From contig NC_133325.1 in assembly GCF_042186555.1 (NCBI RefSeq), forward strand, positions 672,565,640 through 672,629,639: a stretch of 64,000 bases of DNA. Direction: 5' to 3'. Every line of letters starts with the position of its first letter. The first letter of the stretch is position 1. The notes under the pieces are model-generated. The model did not search any database. It was not told the origin of the DNA and saw nothing but the letters and a program-made list of their open reading frames with translations. Made by a program: the position numbers and the translations under genes. Shown one piece after another: positions 1 to 41,879 of this stretch. This DNA is from Aquarana catesbeiana (Eukaryota; Chordata; Amphibia; Anura; Ranidae).

Positions 1-780
1 GGGGGGGGTCTGTACTAATGGAGGGAGATCGGTTTGTCCTGGGGGGGGTCTGTACTAATGGAGGGAGATCGGTTTGTCCTGGGGGGGGTCTGTACTAATG
101 GAGGGAGATCGGTTTGTCCTGGGGGGGGTCTGTACTAATGGAGGGAGATCGGTTTGTCCTGGGGGGGGTCTGTACTAATGGAGGGAGATCGGTTTGTCCT
201 GGGGGGGGTCTGTACTAATGGAGGGAGATCGGTTTGTCCTGGGGGGGTCTGTACTAATGGAGGGAGATCGGTTTGTCCTGGGGGGGGGGGGTCTGTACTA
301 ATGGAGGGAGATCGGTTTGTCCTGGGGGGGGGGGTCTGTACTAATGGAGGGAGATTGGTTTGTCCTGGGGGGGGTCTGTACTAATGGAGGGAGATTGGTT
401 TGTCCTGGGGGGGGTCTGTACTAATGGAGGGAGATTGGTTTGTCCTGGGGGGGTCTGTACTAATGGAGGGAGATTGGTTTGTCCTGGGGGGGGTCTGTAC
501 TAATGGAGGGAGATTGGTTTGTCCTGGGGGGGGTCTGTACTAATGGAGGGAGATTGGTTTGTCCTGGGGGGGGTCTGTACTAATGGAGGGAGATTGGTTT
601 GTCCTGGGGGGGGTCTGTACTAATGGAGGGAGATTGGTTTGTCCTGGGGGGGGTCTGTACTAATGGAGGGAGATTGGTTTGTCCTGGGGGGGGGTTTGTT
701 CTGGGGGGGGTCTGTACTAATGGAGGGGGCCGGGGGGGGGGTTTGTCCTGGGGGGTCTGTACTAATGGAGGGTGGGTCAG
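1..780. repeat. G-rich 40-bp minisatellite, about 19 copies
   Basis: Nineteen copies of a unit of about 40 bp occur in a row, each with a run of 7-12 G, then TCTGTACTAATGG, then AGGGAGAT[C/T]GGTTTGTCCT. The first nine copies read GATCGG and the next eight read GATTGG, so the array is built of two homogenised blocks. The last two copies are degenerate. The array runs off the left edge of the window. Open frames inside it are by-products of the repetition. Confidence 0.97.
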
Positions 781-828
781 GTGAGAGGGCCGATCGGCCA
801 ATATCTACTAATGTCCATAGGAACTACA

Positions 829-1136
829 GTCTCTAACCATCTCCTGTATCATGTCCGCAGTCTCTGACCATCTCCTGTACCATGTCCGCAGTCTCTGACC
901 ATGTCCGCAGTCTCTGACCATCTCCTGTACCATGTCCGCAGTCTCTGACCATGTCCGCAGTCTCTGACCATGTCCGCAGTCTCTGACCATCTCCTGTACC
1001 ATGTCCGCAGTCTCTGACCATCTCCTGTACCATGTCCGCAGTCTCTGACCATCTCCGCAGTCTCTGATCATCTCCTGTACCATGTCCGCAGTCTCTGACC
1101 CTCTTCTGTATCATGTCCCCAGTCTCTGACCATCTC
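829..1136. repeat. Second minisatellite, mixed 31-bp and 19-bp units
   Basis: The core TCTCTGACCAT is followed either by CTCCTGTACCATGTCCGCAG (31-bp unit) or directly by GTCCGCAG (19-bp unit). The short unit is the long one minus 12 bp. The two alternate irregularly. The array lies directly beside the G-rich array but shares no unit with it. The minus-strand frames across it are artefacts. Confidence 0.95.
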
Positions 1137-1609
1137 CTTTATAAAAATATTTTTTAAAAACAGTCATTGTCGGTAGCAGAGTGAGGTCACGGTAGGCAGA
1201 AATGGAGGTGGGTGGAAAATGAGGTCAGAAACAATCAGCCTGTGTACTGGCTGTCTTTGCTGATGTGTGGAAGGGGAATGCCCCAGGCGTCCCTCGCATG
1301 CCATTGTAAATGTGGCTGCATGCCATGTCTGGCACGTGTGCCAGGAGTTGCCGACCCCTGCTTTACTATAATAATGAATGACAGTTATTGCTGATACAAT
1401 AGATCCATAACTAACATTTAAAAATTGATTTGGTGAATGCGAGATATAGGAGTGCAGAAGTTCAAATGGCTAATGCTATTCTAATGCTGTACCTTTATTA
1501 CCAATACATAAAGTTAAGGTGTGGTACTGTATATATTATTTAGGTATGTAATTGCTGGAAAGCAAAGGAAAGAAGTACTAATATTGAAGCAATAGTGAGC
1601 ACAGTGACA
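1137..1609. other. Unique-looking spacer, no gene seen
   Basis: AT-rich sequence. The stretch around 1330-1360 (GTGCCAGGAGTTGCCGACCCCTG) resembles the end of a hAT-type miniature element, but no partner end was found. No exon or RNA gene was recognised. Confidence 0.4.
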
Positions 1610-2063
1610 TTAAAGCGGTTGTATACCTTTTTTTGTTTTTATCTACAGGTAAGCCTAGAATAGGGCTTACCTGTAGGTAAAATGAATATCTTCTTAACCT
1701 GTACGGTTTAGGAGATATTCACTTTGCATGCAGCCACTGACATTATCGGCGCATGCGCTGTGAAGGCCCGGCTGAAGGTCCGACAGATGCTGCTGGACCT
1801 TGGCGGGAAGAAGACTCCCGCGCACATGCATGAGAGTGACGTAATTATGACTCTGGCCACTCACAGCTCCGGAGCTGCGAACCTGGAAGAAATGCCGAGG
1901 GAACATGTTGGCTCCCTCGGCGTGGACTGGGATCAGATGCCAACGCCTCGTTCTAAGGTGAGTATTTCATAATGAGCTAGTATGCGCTGCTTACTAGCTC
2001 CATTATGCCTTTTCCTTAGTTTTTTTTCTTTTTATTTTCAGTGTGGCTATACAACCACTTTAA
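1610..2063. mobile_element. TTAA-type MITE, palindrome family, copy 1
   Basis: The element is bounded by TTAA at 1610-1613 and 2060-2063 and has inverted ends TTAAAGCGGTTGTATA / GGCTATACAACCACTTTAA. Near the left end is a hairpin built on GGTAAGCC...GGCTTACC (about 1648-1675). Near the right end is a second hairpin around 1968-2006. A splice-donor-like AAGGTGAGTATT lies at 1955-1966. Relatives lie at 28548, 34463 and 37065. TTAA ends are known from piggyBac-like and Kolobok-like elements; which of these this is cannot be told here. Confidence 0.8.
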
Positions 2064-3618
2064 TACACATCATCATTCTTCTCTCTGGCTGTTTTACGTA
2101 ATCTCAGTTACTCATCTAAAATTGTCGGAAACAGGATGAGCTTTTAAACTCAACGGGAATGTCCAGAACTTAATTTTAGATTAAGATCCCTCCCACAAGA
2201 ATATGGAGGAAATGTGGTTACAGAGAGAGCAGATTACATCTCTTCTTCTGCAGACTCTTGAGGCTCAACACTTGGCATGCAAATGTCTTTCTGTTACATT
2301 GAATTAAAGTCCTTGAGTCTAGTGGAGGAATATGTAGGAGTTTATATACTGTATGTGTATCTTTTAACCAGTTGCATTGACTAACGTGGTCATATAGTAT
2401 AATATATATAATTATTAGAAAAATGATTACAATGTATAATTTAATAGAATGCTGTAAGGTGGTCCACGAAACCCAAAATGTTCATACATTACACTGATTA
2501 TGGCCAACAAGCCTGAAACAGCTGTATGCAATTAGAAATAGATGGGTTTATAGGTAAAGAGAAGGTGTGGCCCTGCCTCATAAATCAAGTTACAAAATAT
2601 AAATGTATATGATCACCTCTCATGAGCCTTTTCAAACAAACAAAAAATGCAATATATGAACTGATGATAAATTCCTAATAAAATCTATACAAAGAAAAAG
2701 AAGTCCAATCAACGTGATTGAAAAGAAAAATTAATATATGAATGAAAGTTTTCATTTTCAAGTGATGCTCCACCACAAATGGTCCTTGAGAAATGCAAAC
2801 TTACCAAAGCTAAAATTTATAAGAACCTTGGAGCAATGGAGGGTCTCTTGCAACCAACAGCATAGATGAAGATGGTCCACTTTGTATTTGGCAATAACTA
2901 GACCATAATACTCCAAGAAAACATATAAAAGATCATAGCGCGTCAAGCTATCAAAGTGGATATAGGTAAATGTAAAAATGCCCACTTACATTTAATTGTG
3001 CTATACTGTATGTTGGCACCAATACGTAGAGCTTAGATTGAATATGCACGCCGCCCTTCCAGCCACGGTGTGCGTTTCAAATCCAAAGGCTTGGAAACCA
3101 GCAGGACCGGATATGACATCAGTAAAAGATGGACACAGATGGGTGTATAATAGGCTGTAAACCAGCAGTTCTGGATATACGGGGGGGTATAAAGGAATGA
3201 TTTACATGGCTCCAACCACTATCCTAAAATGAGGAATATTCATCTTCCTTTTGTGTTGGAATGAGACATGTTGAAAACATTTTCTTTGAAATGCTTACTC
3301 TTATGCAGTTCTCAGAAATCTAACTGCCATCCACACGTGCATTTGACCACTTCTCATCAGCAGATCTTGGGTGACGGATGCCGGAACAAGAAGGTTTCAG
3401 ATCAGCCTCCAGCATATGTCTAGCAGGAAAATCCATGCACTTAGATTCTCAAGCCCTCTCTTATTCTGTGGCCATTATGAATGGTAGTCCATCCCTGCAA
3501 ATCTCCCACTTTGACACGAATATGGCTTAGTTTTGTGTTGTCAAATTCAATCAAAGTTGTTATAGAGGATATTATATTGTTCCATCCTATTGATATTTTT
3601 TTTTTCTCCTATTTGCAG
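2064..3618. other. Upstream flank or intron 1, no gene recognised
   Basis: AT-rich sequence with no coding exon, RNA gene or CpG-rich promoter visible. Since mammalian TNFAIP1 has a non-coding first exon, this is probably intron 1, with the promoter outside the window. Parts of 2560-3240 look like decayed repeat, but no family was recognised. Confidence 0.4.
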
Positions 3619-3746
3619 ATATTGTAAAAGGTTAGCAGGCCCCCTACTCCTGCTAACGAGGACTGGTCTTCCTTTTGTACCCTCCCACCACGGCGGCACA
3701 CGCGAAGCCCACTGTGTGCAGAGTCATTGTCTACTTGCAGCGAGAG
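3619..3746 (+). other. TNFAIP1: TNFAIP1 exon 2, 5' UTR part
   Basis: A long pyrimidine tract ending TCTCCTATTTGCAG (AG at 3617-3618) gives a strong splice acceptor 128 nt before the start codon. The frame upstream of the start has no conserved protein. The placement is inferred from splice-site quality; transcript data would settle it. Confidence 0.55.
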
Positions 3747-33844
<30,098 letters not shown>

Positions 33845-34462
33845 CTGAATACAGAAAAGATGTTGCCTAAGAACACGGTGAAGACCACTTTGCCTAGAGA
33901 AATTTATAGCCACAGTTTTTAGTTCACTGCATCGCCAATATTATGCATGATGATAAGTCGTCAGCATCATATGGATGACTATAAGTTTTTCTGGACAGTG
34001 GAATTGGACTCCATTCTAGCACAATATGAGAAACAGAAGAACTGATGTCCCCCTCGACATTTTAATTGAGGAAAAACCCTTACATTGTCTAGTCAGGGTT
34101 TGTCCTTTTTGCATCACCCAACTATGATCACATTGTGGCTTTAGGGGATACATGGAAGTACCATATCTGTGAGAATTTCTCTCAATCTCTTTACCTACCT
34201 AGTGTACTGACAAAAGGATTTAGATCTGCCTCTTACTGGGAGATTCAGTCCATATTCTGACAGTAGTGATTGCTATTTTGTATGGTGCACATGGGAACTT
34301 CTAACTTGATCTTAAGTAATAGTTTTAAGTGATCGTTTAGCATTTGGAAACCACACAGAAATATGCAGACTTGCTTTTCAGTAGGACGCAATGACAATTT
34401 CACACCAGTTGTGCCTTTTCACACTAAATGCACATTTTAAGACCTAAAACACTCCAAGGCCT

Positions 34463-34873
34463 AATAAAGAGGAAGTAAACTTCCTCTGCTGACATGTACC
34501 TATAGGTAAGCCTATAATAAGGCTTGCCTATAGGTAGTAAAAAAATCTTCTAAACGTGTACAGTTTAGGAGATATTTACATTGCATGCAGCCAGTGACAT
34601 CACTGGCGCATGCCCTTGGAAGGAACGGCCATAGGTGCCATAAATGGCAGCTCTCGCACACATGCGCGGGAGTGACATCATCACGGCTCCTGACAATCAA
34701 AGCGCCGGAGCCCGCGAACCCGGAAGAAACTCAGGGGAAGATGTCGGCTGTGTCAGCGCTGCAACAGCTTCATTCTAAGGTAAGTATTTCATAATGAGCT
34801 CGTATGCAATGCATACGAGCTCATTATGCCTTTGTCTTGCAGGATTTTTTTTCTGAGGTTTACAACCTCTTTA
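34463..34873. mobile_element. TTAA-type MITE, palindrome family, copy 3
   Basis: Left end AATAAAGAGGAAGTAAACTT, right end GGTTTACAACCTCTTTAA. Hairpins at both ends (34504-34534, 34790-34826) match the family. It has AAGGTAAGTATTTC at 34778-34791. It sits in the TNFAIP1 3' UTR. Confidence 0.8.
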
Positions 34874-34879
34874 AGGTTA

Positions 34880-36300
34880 AGTGAAACACACCGATCCACA
34901 AAAAAACTCTCAGAATTGATTTTTTCAAAAAAAATTATTTCATAATCTTTGGTTACTGCAGAAGTATTTTCATTGCTACTTGCATTGTCTTATAAAGTGA
35001 TTCTGTCATATGAGCATTTTGGGGGCTGACATCTGTCTTCCTTTTGAAACTTCCAGATTCCTGGCTGTGTCTGACTTTCATGTTTCAGTTATAGTTCGGA
35101 ACATGCATGCTGTAAATAAGTGTCAGAGCTACCTAGCCTTGTAAATTCGTTCTGGATCAGCCACTCATCCATCATTAAAGGTAAAGAATCAGATTAACGG
35201 CCAAGGAACTGGCATTCTCAAAGTAGGGCTCAGTAATGTCAGCCTTCGTTATTCTATCATGACAGTGTCCCTTTTAAGTAAGATCACTTTAGTGTTCGGC
35301 ACACATAGAGGACATAAGTAAAGTTTTGGCAACCAACGGCTGATAGGATGAGGTCAGGTGGGAACTGTCCATGTCCAACACTATTTCAGTAACTTTGGAC
35401 ATATAGTTCTCTGGCCCTCTTTGCAGATTATATTATGTTCCATGTGACTTGGCTATGGAATTTAATATTCAGTTACATTGCTGCATATCTCAGTGTGTCG
35501 ACACATCAGATGATTTGACTGTTTCTTGATTCAGTAAATTACTACGTCTACTACTGAAAGTTATGAGATGTGGTTTGTTATTGGATAAATGACCCGACTC
35601 TATCAAGCTTTATTTAAAGGCTAAGGTCACCTTTTTTGAATAAAATTGACGATGTCCAGGCCAGTGACTCAAAGTATTAAAGCCAGAGATTTTCAGGCAA
35701 ATTAATTTCATACCTTTTTGCTGGTCTCATACAGTAGTCTGGGTCAAATGAAGAATGCAGCAATCATGCAAATCTTGGCTTCTATTGTTTATGCTTGACA
35801 CTTTTCTCTTTGCCTTAGAATTTTAAGGTTAAAGGTGTTAAGATTAAAAATTAGGTTTAATGCAGTAGGAAAAGACCACTTCTTTTAGTTGGACTGCTTG
35901 ATGTGCATATATATATAAATATTGTTTTACTTTTTTGTTTTACTTTTATGTTTTAGTATATAGTTGGAATTGGAAACTTAAACCTTTTTGATGAACATTG
36001 TTTTAGGCATATTTAAATAGGGAAATTATCTAGTGTTTTTATTCACATTTCTAATTTTATGCCATTCTTAAGGGTTAATGACCATTGCATGGAATTTATG
36101 TCAGTCCATTTTAAAGGGCTGTTTTCCTTACTGATTTACTCTGGTAGTCTTTTGGAAACTCTTGTAGCGAGTTCTCACCTGCCTTAGAGTTTAAAGTATA
36201 GCATTTTCTTTAATGGTTAATTTATAGTTCACTTTTTCCAAAAAATAACCTTGGCCCCCTATAGATATTTAAAAAAAACTGCAGCAGTGCAAAATGTTCC
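34880..36300. other. 3' UTR/downstream sequence
   Basis: No coding frame or recognised repeat. It includes the AATAAA at 35639. Confidence 0.4.
35639..35644 (+). terminator. Candidate TNFAIP1 poly(A) signal
   Basis: AATAAA about 1.8 kb after the stop codon, the best match to the UTR length expected for this gene. The context has no strong GT-rich element immediately downstream, so use is only inferred. Confidence 0.35.
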
Positions 36301-36317
36301 TTTATTTTATTTTCACC

Positions 36318-36543
36318 CGCAGGCCAATTGTGCCCACCGAAAGATTTGCCAAACAAACCCCAGTTAGCAATCCCCACATCCTGCCTTGTTGCTAGGATGT
36401 GAAACCTGTTGGATGCTCACTTTCAGCATTACAGGAACAAAAGAAAAGAACTGTTTTCTCAGCCTAGCAACAGGCAGGACGTGGGGATTGCTAATAGGGA
36501 GTTTATTGGCCAGGCTGCCATGGGTGCCCAAATGACCTACAGG
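36318..36543. mobile_element. Foldback MITE
   Basis: AGTTAGCAATCCCCACATCC is mirrored by GACGTGGGGATTGCTAATA, and the outer GGCCAATTGTGCCC is mirrored by TATTGGCC...GGGTGCCC. Arm length is about 80 bp around a short AT-rich loop. Confidence 0.7.
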
Positions 36544-37064
36544 TATGACAGTCAAATTGATGAGCATTTTATAAAGCTGTACATTTTATTTTTTTATTTA
36601 TATATCTACTGGAAACCCTAAACCGCACAGGTGATTTTCTGTAAAAGGTGAATTTAGTCATTTAAACTTGATTAGCAGGGGTGGAATATCGTTGTAATGG
36701 CTATAGCTAGTTCAGCAACATGGGAACTCAAGAGACCTTGTCACTGGTGCCTAAATTTTGTTTATGGTTTAAATCTCTACCATCTACCTAAAAACAAAAT
36801 ATCAGTTTAGAGTGGACTTGCTCTTTAATGTTTGGGTTGGTGGCATAGTTGCCTGGCATTGAATGAGATTGGTATCACAGTCTAGGTATTGTAAGGGAGA
36901 AACAATGGTTCTAAAGGTAGGTTGTTTTTTTAATAAATACCGTCAAAGGTCAGCAATGGCGACCTCTATATTTCTGTTAGTTTCTTTTAAACATTATTTC
37001 ACATTGAAGTGGAACTGTAGCTAAGCCAAGGACATTCAAATCCTTACAAAAACTGAAAGTGGAA

Positions 37065-37360
37065 TTAAAGTCCACTTTTTGACTTGCACCTACAGGTAAG
37101 CCTATAATAAGGCTTACCTGTAGGTACAGTGAATATCTCCTAAACTTGCATTGTTCAGGAGATATTCACACAGCATGTAGCCGGTGACCTCCCTAGCGCA
37201 TGCGATATGAAAGGACAAAGAGTACCCGGGCTGCTCCTTCAGCTTTGAGCCAGAGCTCCAGCACCCATGTGCAGGAGTGACGTCATTGTGGCCCCGGCCA
37301 TTCACAAAGCCACTCAGCAAAGCCAGCAGCATGGGACCAGTGGAACTTCTCTTATTTCTT
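37065..37360. mobile_element. TTAA-type MITE, palindrome family, copy 4
   Basis: TTAAAGTCCACTTTTTGAC, then the perfect hairpin at about 37093-37120 and the GGAGATATTCACA and GTGACGTCATTGTGG modules of the family. The right end is truncated near 37360. Confidence 0.7.
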
Positions 37361-38186
37361 ATGTAAGTCACCACTAACACCAATGATTATGCTAGCGGTC
37401 TGTAAGGGTGGCATTCTTTCTGCTGACCACCAATGTAAGAGCATACTTCCCATTGACCAATATAACAGGGCATTCTTTTCATTTACCAACAGGGTAAATA
37501 ATTAGGCTTCCAATGACCACCGGTGTGGCTAATATACTGTGAGCTGTAGATATAATCATTTTTAGCAGGTGTTCCCTGAGTCTTGAAAATTACTTTAAGG
37601 CTTCCTCTACAGTAAAAAGGTTGAGAAAGGCTGCATTGGAAATTAGAAGGCTTACAGGCAGCCAAATCACTGCTGGCAGGGGGAGCTGGGTCACAGAAGG
37701 AAGTAAAAGTAAAACTGGAAAGCTTTTGCTGCACACCTTAGTTAATTATTCCACAGTGACTCAAGCTATAGAGGTCAGTGAAAGTCTGTTAAAGAAGTAT
37801 CACTCTTTTGTTTCCAGTATTCAGTTCCCGAGGGGACAAAGTAATGTAGTACTTTGTCCATTTCTCCTGGGTGCCCACCTCCCCCCCCCCCCGAGCGTGT
37901 CAGCCTCACCTTTGTCTTCATTCCTCTTGCCGATGCTGGACACAGGCAAGCTGGAAGCCGAAGACAGGCACTTGCTAACAAAGCAGCCATCTCCTTGTTA
38001 GTTGCGGTGTCACGTGTCCATGTGCCTAGCTGCGTCGGGCATTGTAGCTAGTGTTAACAGGAACATAAGATGAGACCGAGAACTACATGTACTTTGTCCT
38101 ATTGGGAGCCAAAAAAGTGACACTACTTCAAGAAAAATTTCATATAGTTACATATCAAATGTTCATAGGCCGACCACAGTACTACG

Positions 38187-38341
38187 TTAAACAGGAGGTC
38201 CAGCCTGAGTGAAGAAAATTAAAAGTCAGCAGCTACAAAAACAGGTCCCCCCTCCCCTCCGAAAGGTGCCAAATGTGGCACCGGAGGGGGGAAGGAAGCG
38301 CATAAGCGGAAGTTCCATTTTTGGGTGGAACTCCGCTTTAA
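38187..38341. mobile_element. TTAA-type MITE, short
   Basis: Ends TTAAACAGGAGGTCCAGCC and GGGTGGAACTCCGCTTTAA, with a hairpin CCCTCCGAAAGGTGCC / GGCACCGGAGGGG in the centre. Confidence 0.8.
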
Positions 38342-40303
38342 GGCAGATACAGAAAACTAGTACAAATAACTGAGCTTTTACCCTTGACATCCAGTTAGAT
38401 TCTGGCTGGTGCAGTCCCAGCTCACACCTTTTTTTTTTGCTCCAAGTCCGTCTCATTGTTTGTTTTCTGTAGCTATTCTGTGTAATGTACACATTGTTGT
38501 GAATTTGTCTGCTTTAGAAGCTTTTATGAAACACTGGAACAATACAAAACATATTGTTAGTAGGGATCCAATCCCTGCCAAAAGGCAGAAAAAACTAATG
38601 AACAGTTATCTATGCAAGGGTGGATATGTGGAACACATGGAGCCTGCCTAGCTGGAGCATAAAATAGAGAAGGCCCAGTGTAAAGCACACTTTTGTTTTT
38701 GGGCTCCATTGCCATCATAAGCACAATACATCTGCTTTTTTTTGCCTATAAATCGATTTTCTTAGCAGTAGAGGTAGACCCAAAGACAGTGGGGATAAGC
38801 TATACTAGAGGAGACCACAAATGAGGGGCACATCGTCTTACCTGCAAGGCTAGGACTACAGAGGGACTTGAATCTCTTGAACTCTTACGGCAGTCAGTGG
38901 ATACAATATAAGAAGTTGCTTTAATATCAATATGTGTTAAAAAAAAGTGTAACGTTAATATTTGGTTCTGTTTTGCAGCCAGACAACTTTAGTTTTGCAC
39001 GATTGTGCGGCCAAATAGCACCAACCTATTTTCTCTGTTGTGCCGCAACTGCTAACACATATTTAGGGGTGAAATGTTAACCTCAGAACTCAGAAGTGCT
39101 AAGAAACACTTTTTAAACGCACACAAAGTTCATTTTTTTTCTAGCTTTGTTAAAGAAGCGACTGTTTAGCAATCACAAACAATAAGACTGTTTTTATAAA
39201 TGTCCCCAATGTTCAAGCGCTGGTCTAAAGTGTCTATAATGTCGGTGTAGCAAAATGTTTTTTTTCTAAATTGTATGTATGTTTTCAAAGTGAGGAAGAA
39301 ACATTCATAATAGGGCTTTTCTATGGTGAAGAAGCTATAAAAACACACAAGACTGTATGATTCATGTGTTTTATGTGTTTGCCATCTATTTCAAGGAGCC
39401 AGCTAAATGTGCATGAAGTTCATTCTACATGTCCTATTTTTATTAAAAAATCTACAACACATAGATGGGAACTAGCCACATAATAATGGGATTTTAGCTT
39501 AAAATTCTTTTTTATTGGTCAGCTCTTAGTTTTTAAGCTATTTTCTTACAAGTTCGTAAATAAGGTTTGCCCTGAAAAAGTTTTTTGAATGCTGCTTTAT
39601 TATTGCAATGTTAAAATGAATGCACGTTAATATAAAAAAAATTAACATGTTTCTTTATTTTTATGTAACATGTTAAGCGGTAATTATTTCCAATTATCTT
39701 TGATAACGAATGGAGTATGGCACTAGGAAGGCCCCTTGTTTTTTACCCTTCTAATGGATCTCACATACTACCTCTCCACTTGTTGGAGGTCTATCCATGG
39801 GAGTTTGTGCCAACTTTTCTTAGAATGGGTTCTGTACCTGCTGTCAGTATCTTTCTATTTGCTTTTTGTTTTGTATTTTTAGTTTTTTTTTTTTTTGTGT
39901 GTGTGTATGTTAATCCCTCAATCATGGCATGCTCAAACTGGTGAGCTAATGAACTACAATAGTCTACAAAAGCAAGTAACGGTAAACCTTGTAGTAAATG
40001 GAAAATCTGTGTACTAAGTATGTAAATATTCTCTTCTAGGAGTTTATTTGCAAAGCAAAAAGTGAAACCTGTGGTGTTACTTGTAACAGACAATCAGCTG
40101 CCTGCATTAATGTTCTAGTTTGCACTATAGAATTTAGAATCGCGTTTATTGCTATATAGAGCACTGTATTTACCTTCGATTGTATTTTTTATTTTTTTTA
40201 AGCCACTCCTTTTCAAAAAAAAAAAAAAAAAATGCAAATATACATTTTTTGCAAAGCCGAAATTGTAAAAATATTTGAGATTCTGCGTACTAGAGCATAT
40301 ACT

Positions 40304-40339
<36 letters not shown>

Positions 40340-41100
40340 GGTCATTTTTAAATGTCTTATATAGTGCATGACATTACCAGTGACCCTTATCTATAGTAAA
40401 TGAGTCACTCACGGCTCTTTGGAGGACAGATGTTCAGTCTTACCTATACATGGCAGGTATCTGTGTGTTGAAGCACTGGCAGGTTGCTCTGTTAGCAGTA
40501 GTGCATAGCCCTAAGACAAGTCACCACCGGTAAAATACACTGACCTAATTCATGTGATTGGCCTATATAGAGGAAGTAATCCGATGTCGCTTAACCCCAC
40601 ACTACACAAATTTCATGCCATTGAGACTCTTGACAGTTTCACAAGAAGCGCCTTTTTCCTTGAAGGTTACGATGGAAAATGTCAGACCCATTTGAAGACA
40701 TTAGTTAAAATTGAGATTCGATATGTTAACATTTACACTACAGTTTGCATTTTGTAGGTTAAATTAAAATACAATTTTTTCAAATGTGTTTTAAGTCAGA
40801 TAAAGATCAGTATTAAAATATGGTCATTGTTGATACCATTTCATTGTTCAGAATGAAGAATTTTATGCAACTTTTTTTTTTTTGTCTTAACTTATTTAAC
40901 CATAGAACTATTCCTGTAATTTTTTGGGAATTTGAACTGGAAAATTAAACACTAACTTGTTAATGAGAATAAAATTCATTATTAAAAATACTTTGTGTTT
41001 CTTGTTTACAAGATTAAGTAACTATATGTTTAAAATGTAAAGATACATGTATTTGTCTTTTTAGGAATAATCCACAGACTTTTAGGTATTATTTTTTTTT
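38342..41100. other. AT-rich flank, no gene recognised
   Basis: Many T and A tracts (for example 40306-40334) and an AATAAA at 40968. No exon, RNA gene or element end was recognised. It may be an extended 3' UTR. Confidence 0.4.
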
Positions 41101-41159
41101 AGTCTTGTGCTTTTATTACAGTTAGCAGGACAACCTGCTTCTGAAATCTAAAGACCTGA

Positions 41160-41575
41160 AATAATGTTCTATTATAGTGTATCACAAGTGGGCAGGATGT
41201 ATAGGAGGAGTGCGGAGGGTATGACCGCAGACAGTATGTGATATGATAAGAGGCCGTATGTACAGAAGAGGACTGTAGATTGTATGACGGGAGGTAATAT
41301 GTGCTGGATAGGAGTAGAAAGGGCTTAATTAGGCCAATATATACAGAGGGAGAGTGTGCAGTGTATGGTAGCAGGCAGTATGTGCAGAAAAGAGGGTGTG
41401 ACAACGGGCAGTATGCGCAGGAGTGGGGTGTGAAGGGTTTGCCAATAAACTATGTTCAGTAGAGGGGTCCAGAGGTATGACGGGGTAGTATATGCAATGC
41501 AGGAAAAAATTGTGGAAGGTATTACATCGGGCATTATGTGCAGGAGAAGAGTGTTAAGGATCTGGCAGTGGGAAG
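41160..41575. repeat. Degenerate minisatellite, unit about 40 bp
   Basis: Irregular copies of GTATGAC-GGGAGG-TAATATGTGCAG-AAGAG-GTG follow each other (for example 41279, 41361, 41403, 41479, 41529). The long minus-strand frame here is made of the repeat and is not a gene. Confidence 0.7.
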
Positions 41576-41599
41576 AACAGTTATTTATTACAGGTAGAA

Positions 41600-41855
41600 C
41601 CATCAATTTACACAGTGCTTTACAATACTGTACCTCACACCAATTGCTGCACAGAAAAGCATCTAAGGTCTCAATCTCATATACGCACACTAGTGCCATT
41701 TCAGACATCAGCATGACTTTGGCTTGTTGGAGGAAACCGCAATACCCAGAGGAAACCCACAGCACAGGGAGAACATACCAACTCCATGCAGATAGTGTCC
41801 TGGCTGAGATTTTAACCAGGGACCCCAGTGCTACAATGCAGAAGTGCTAACCGCT
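41600..41855. repeat. Dispersed vertebrate repeat with conserved core
   Basis: It has the order TGCTTTACAATACTGTACC, CTAAGGTCTCAATCTC, TGTTGGAGGAAACC, CAGAGGAAACCCACAGCACA, GGGAGAACATACCAACTCCA, TTTTAACCAGGGACC. This block order is known to me as an abundant vertebrate dispersed repeat; I cannot name its class. Confidence 0.55.
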
Positions 41856-41879
41856 TTTTGACTCACAAATGATGGTTCC

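Larger units (their letters stand above)
33845..40973 (+). other. TNFAIP1: TNFAIP1 3' UTR and downstream flank
   Basis: No coding frame follows the stop. Canonical AATAAA hexamers lie at 34463-34468 (at the edge of a MITE), 35639-35644 and 40968-40973. A terminus at about 35.65 kb would give a 1.8-kb UTR; mammalian TNFAIP1 also has a UTR of about 2 kb, which favours that site. The AT-rich stretch to 41 kb has no recognised gene. The end is uncertain. Confidence 0.45.

Noticed and set aside
808..1114. Minus-strand frames of about 90 codons with MVQEMVRDCG repeats
   Set aside because: They are translations of the 31/19-bp minisatellite.
1..1140. CRISPR-like array of regular repeats
   Set aside because: The units are directly tandem without unique spacers, and the DNA is from a vertebrate.
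41325..41765. 146-codon minus-strand frame
   Set aside because: It covers a degenerate minisatellite and a dispersed repeat; no family likeness.
41600..41855. tRNA gene or tRNA-derived SINE
   Set aside because: There is a TTAACCAGGGACC stretch, but no A and B box pair or cloverleaf could be drawn.
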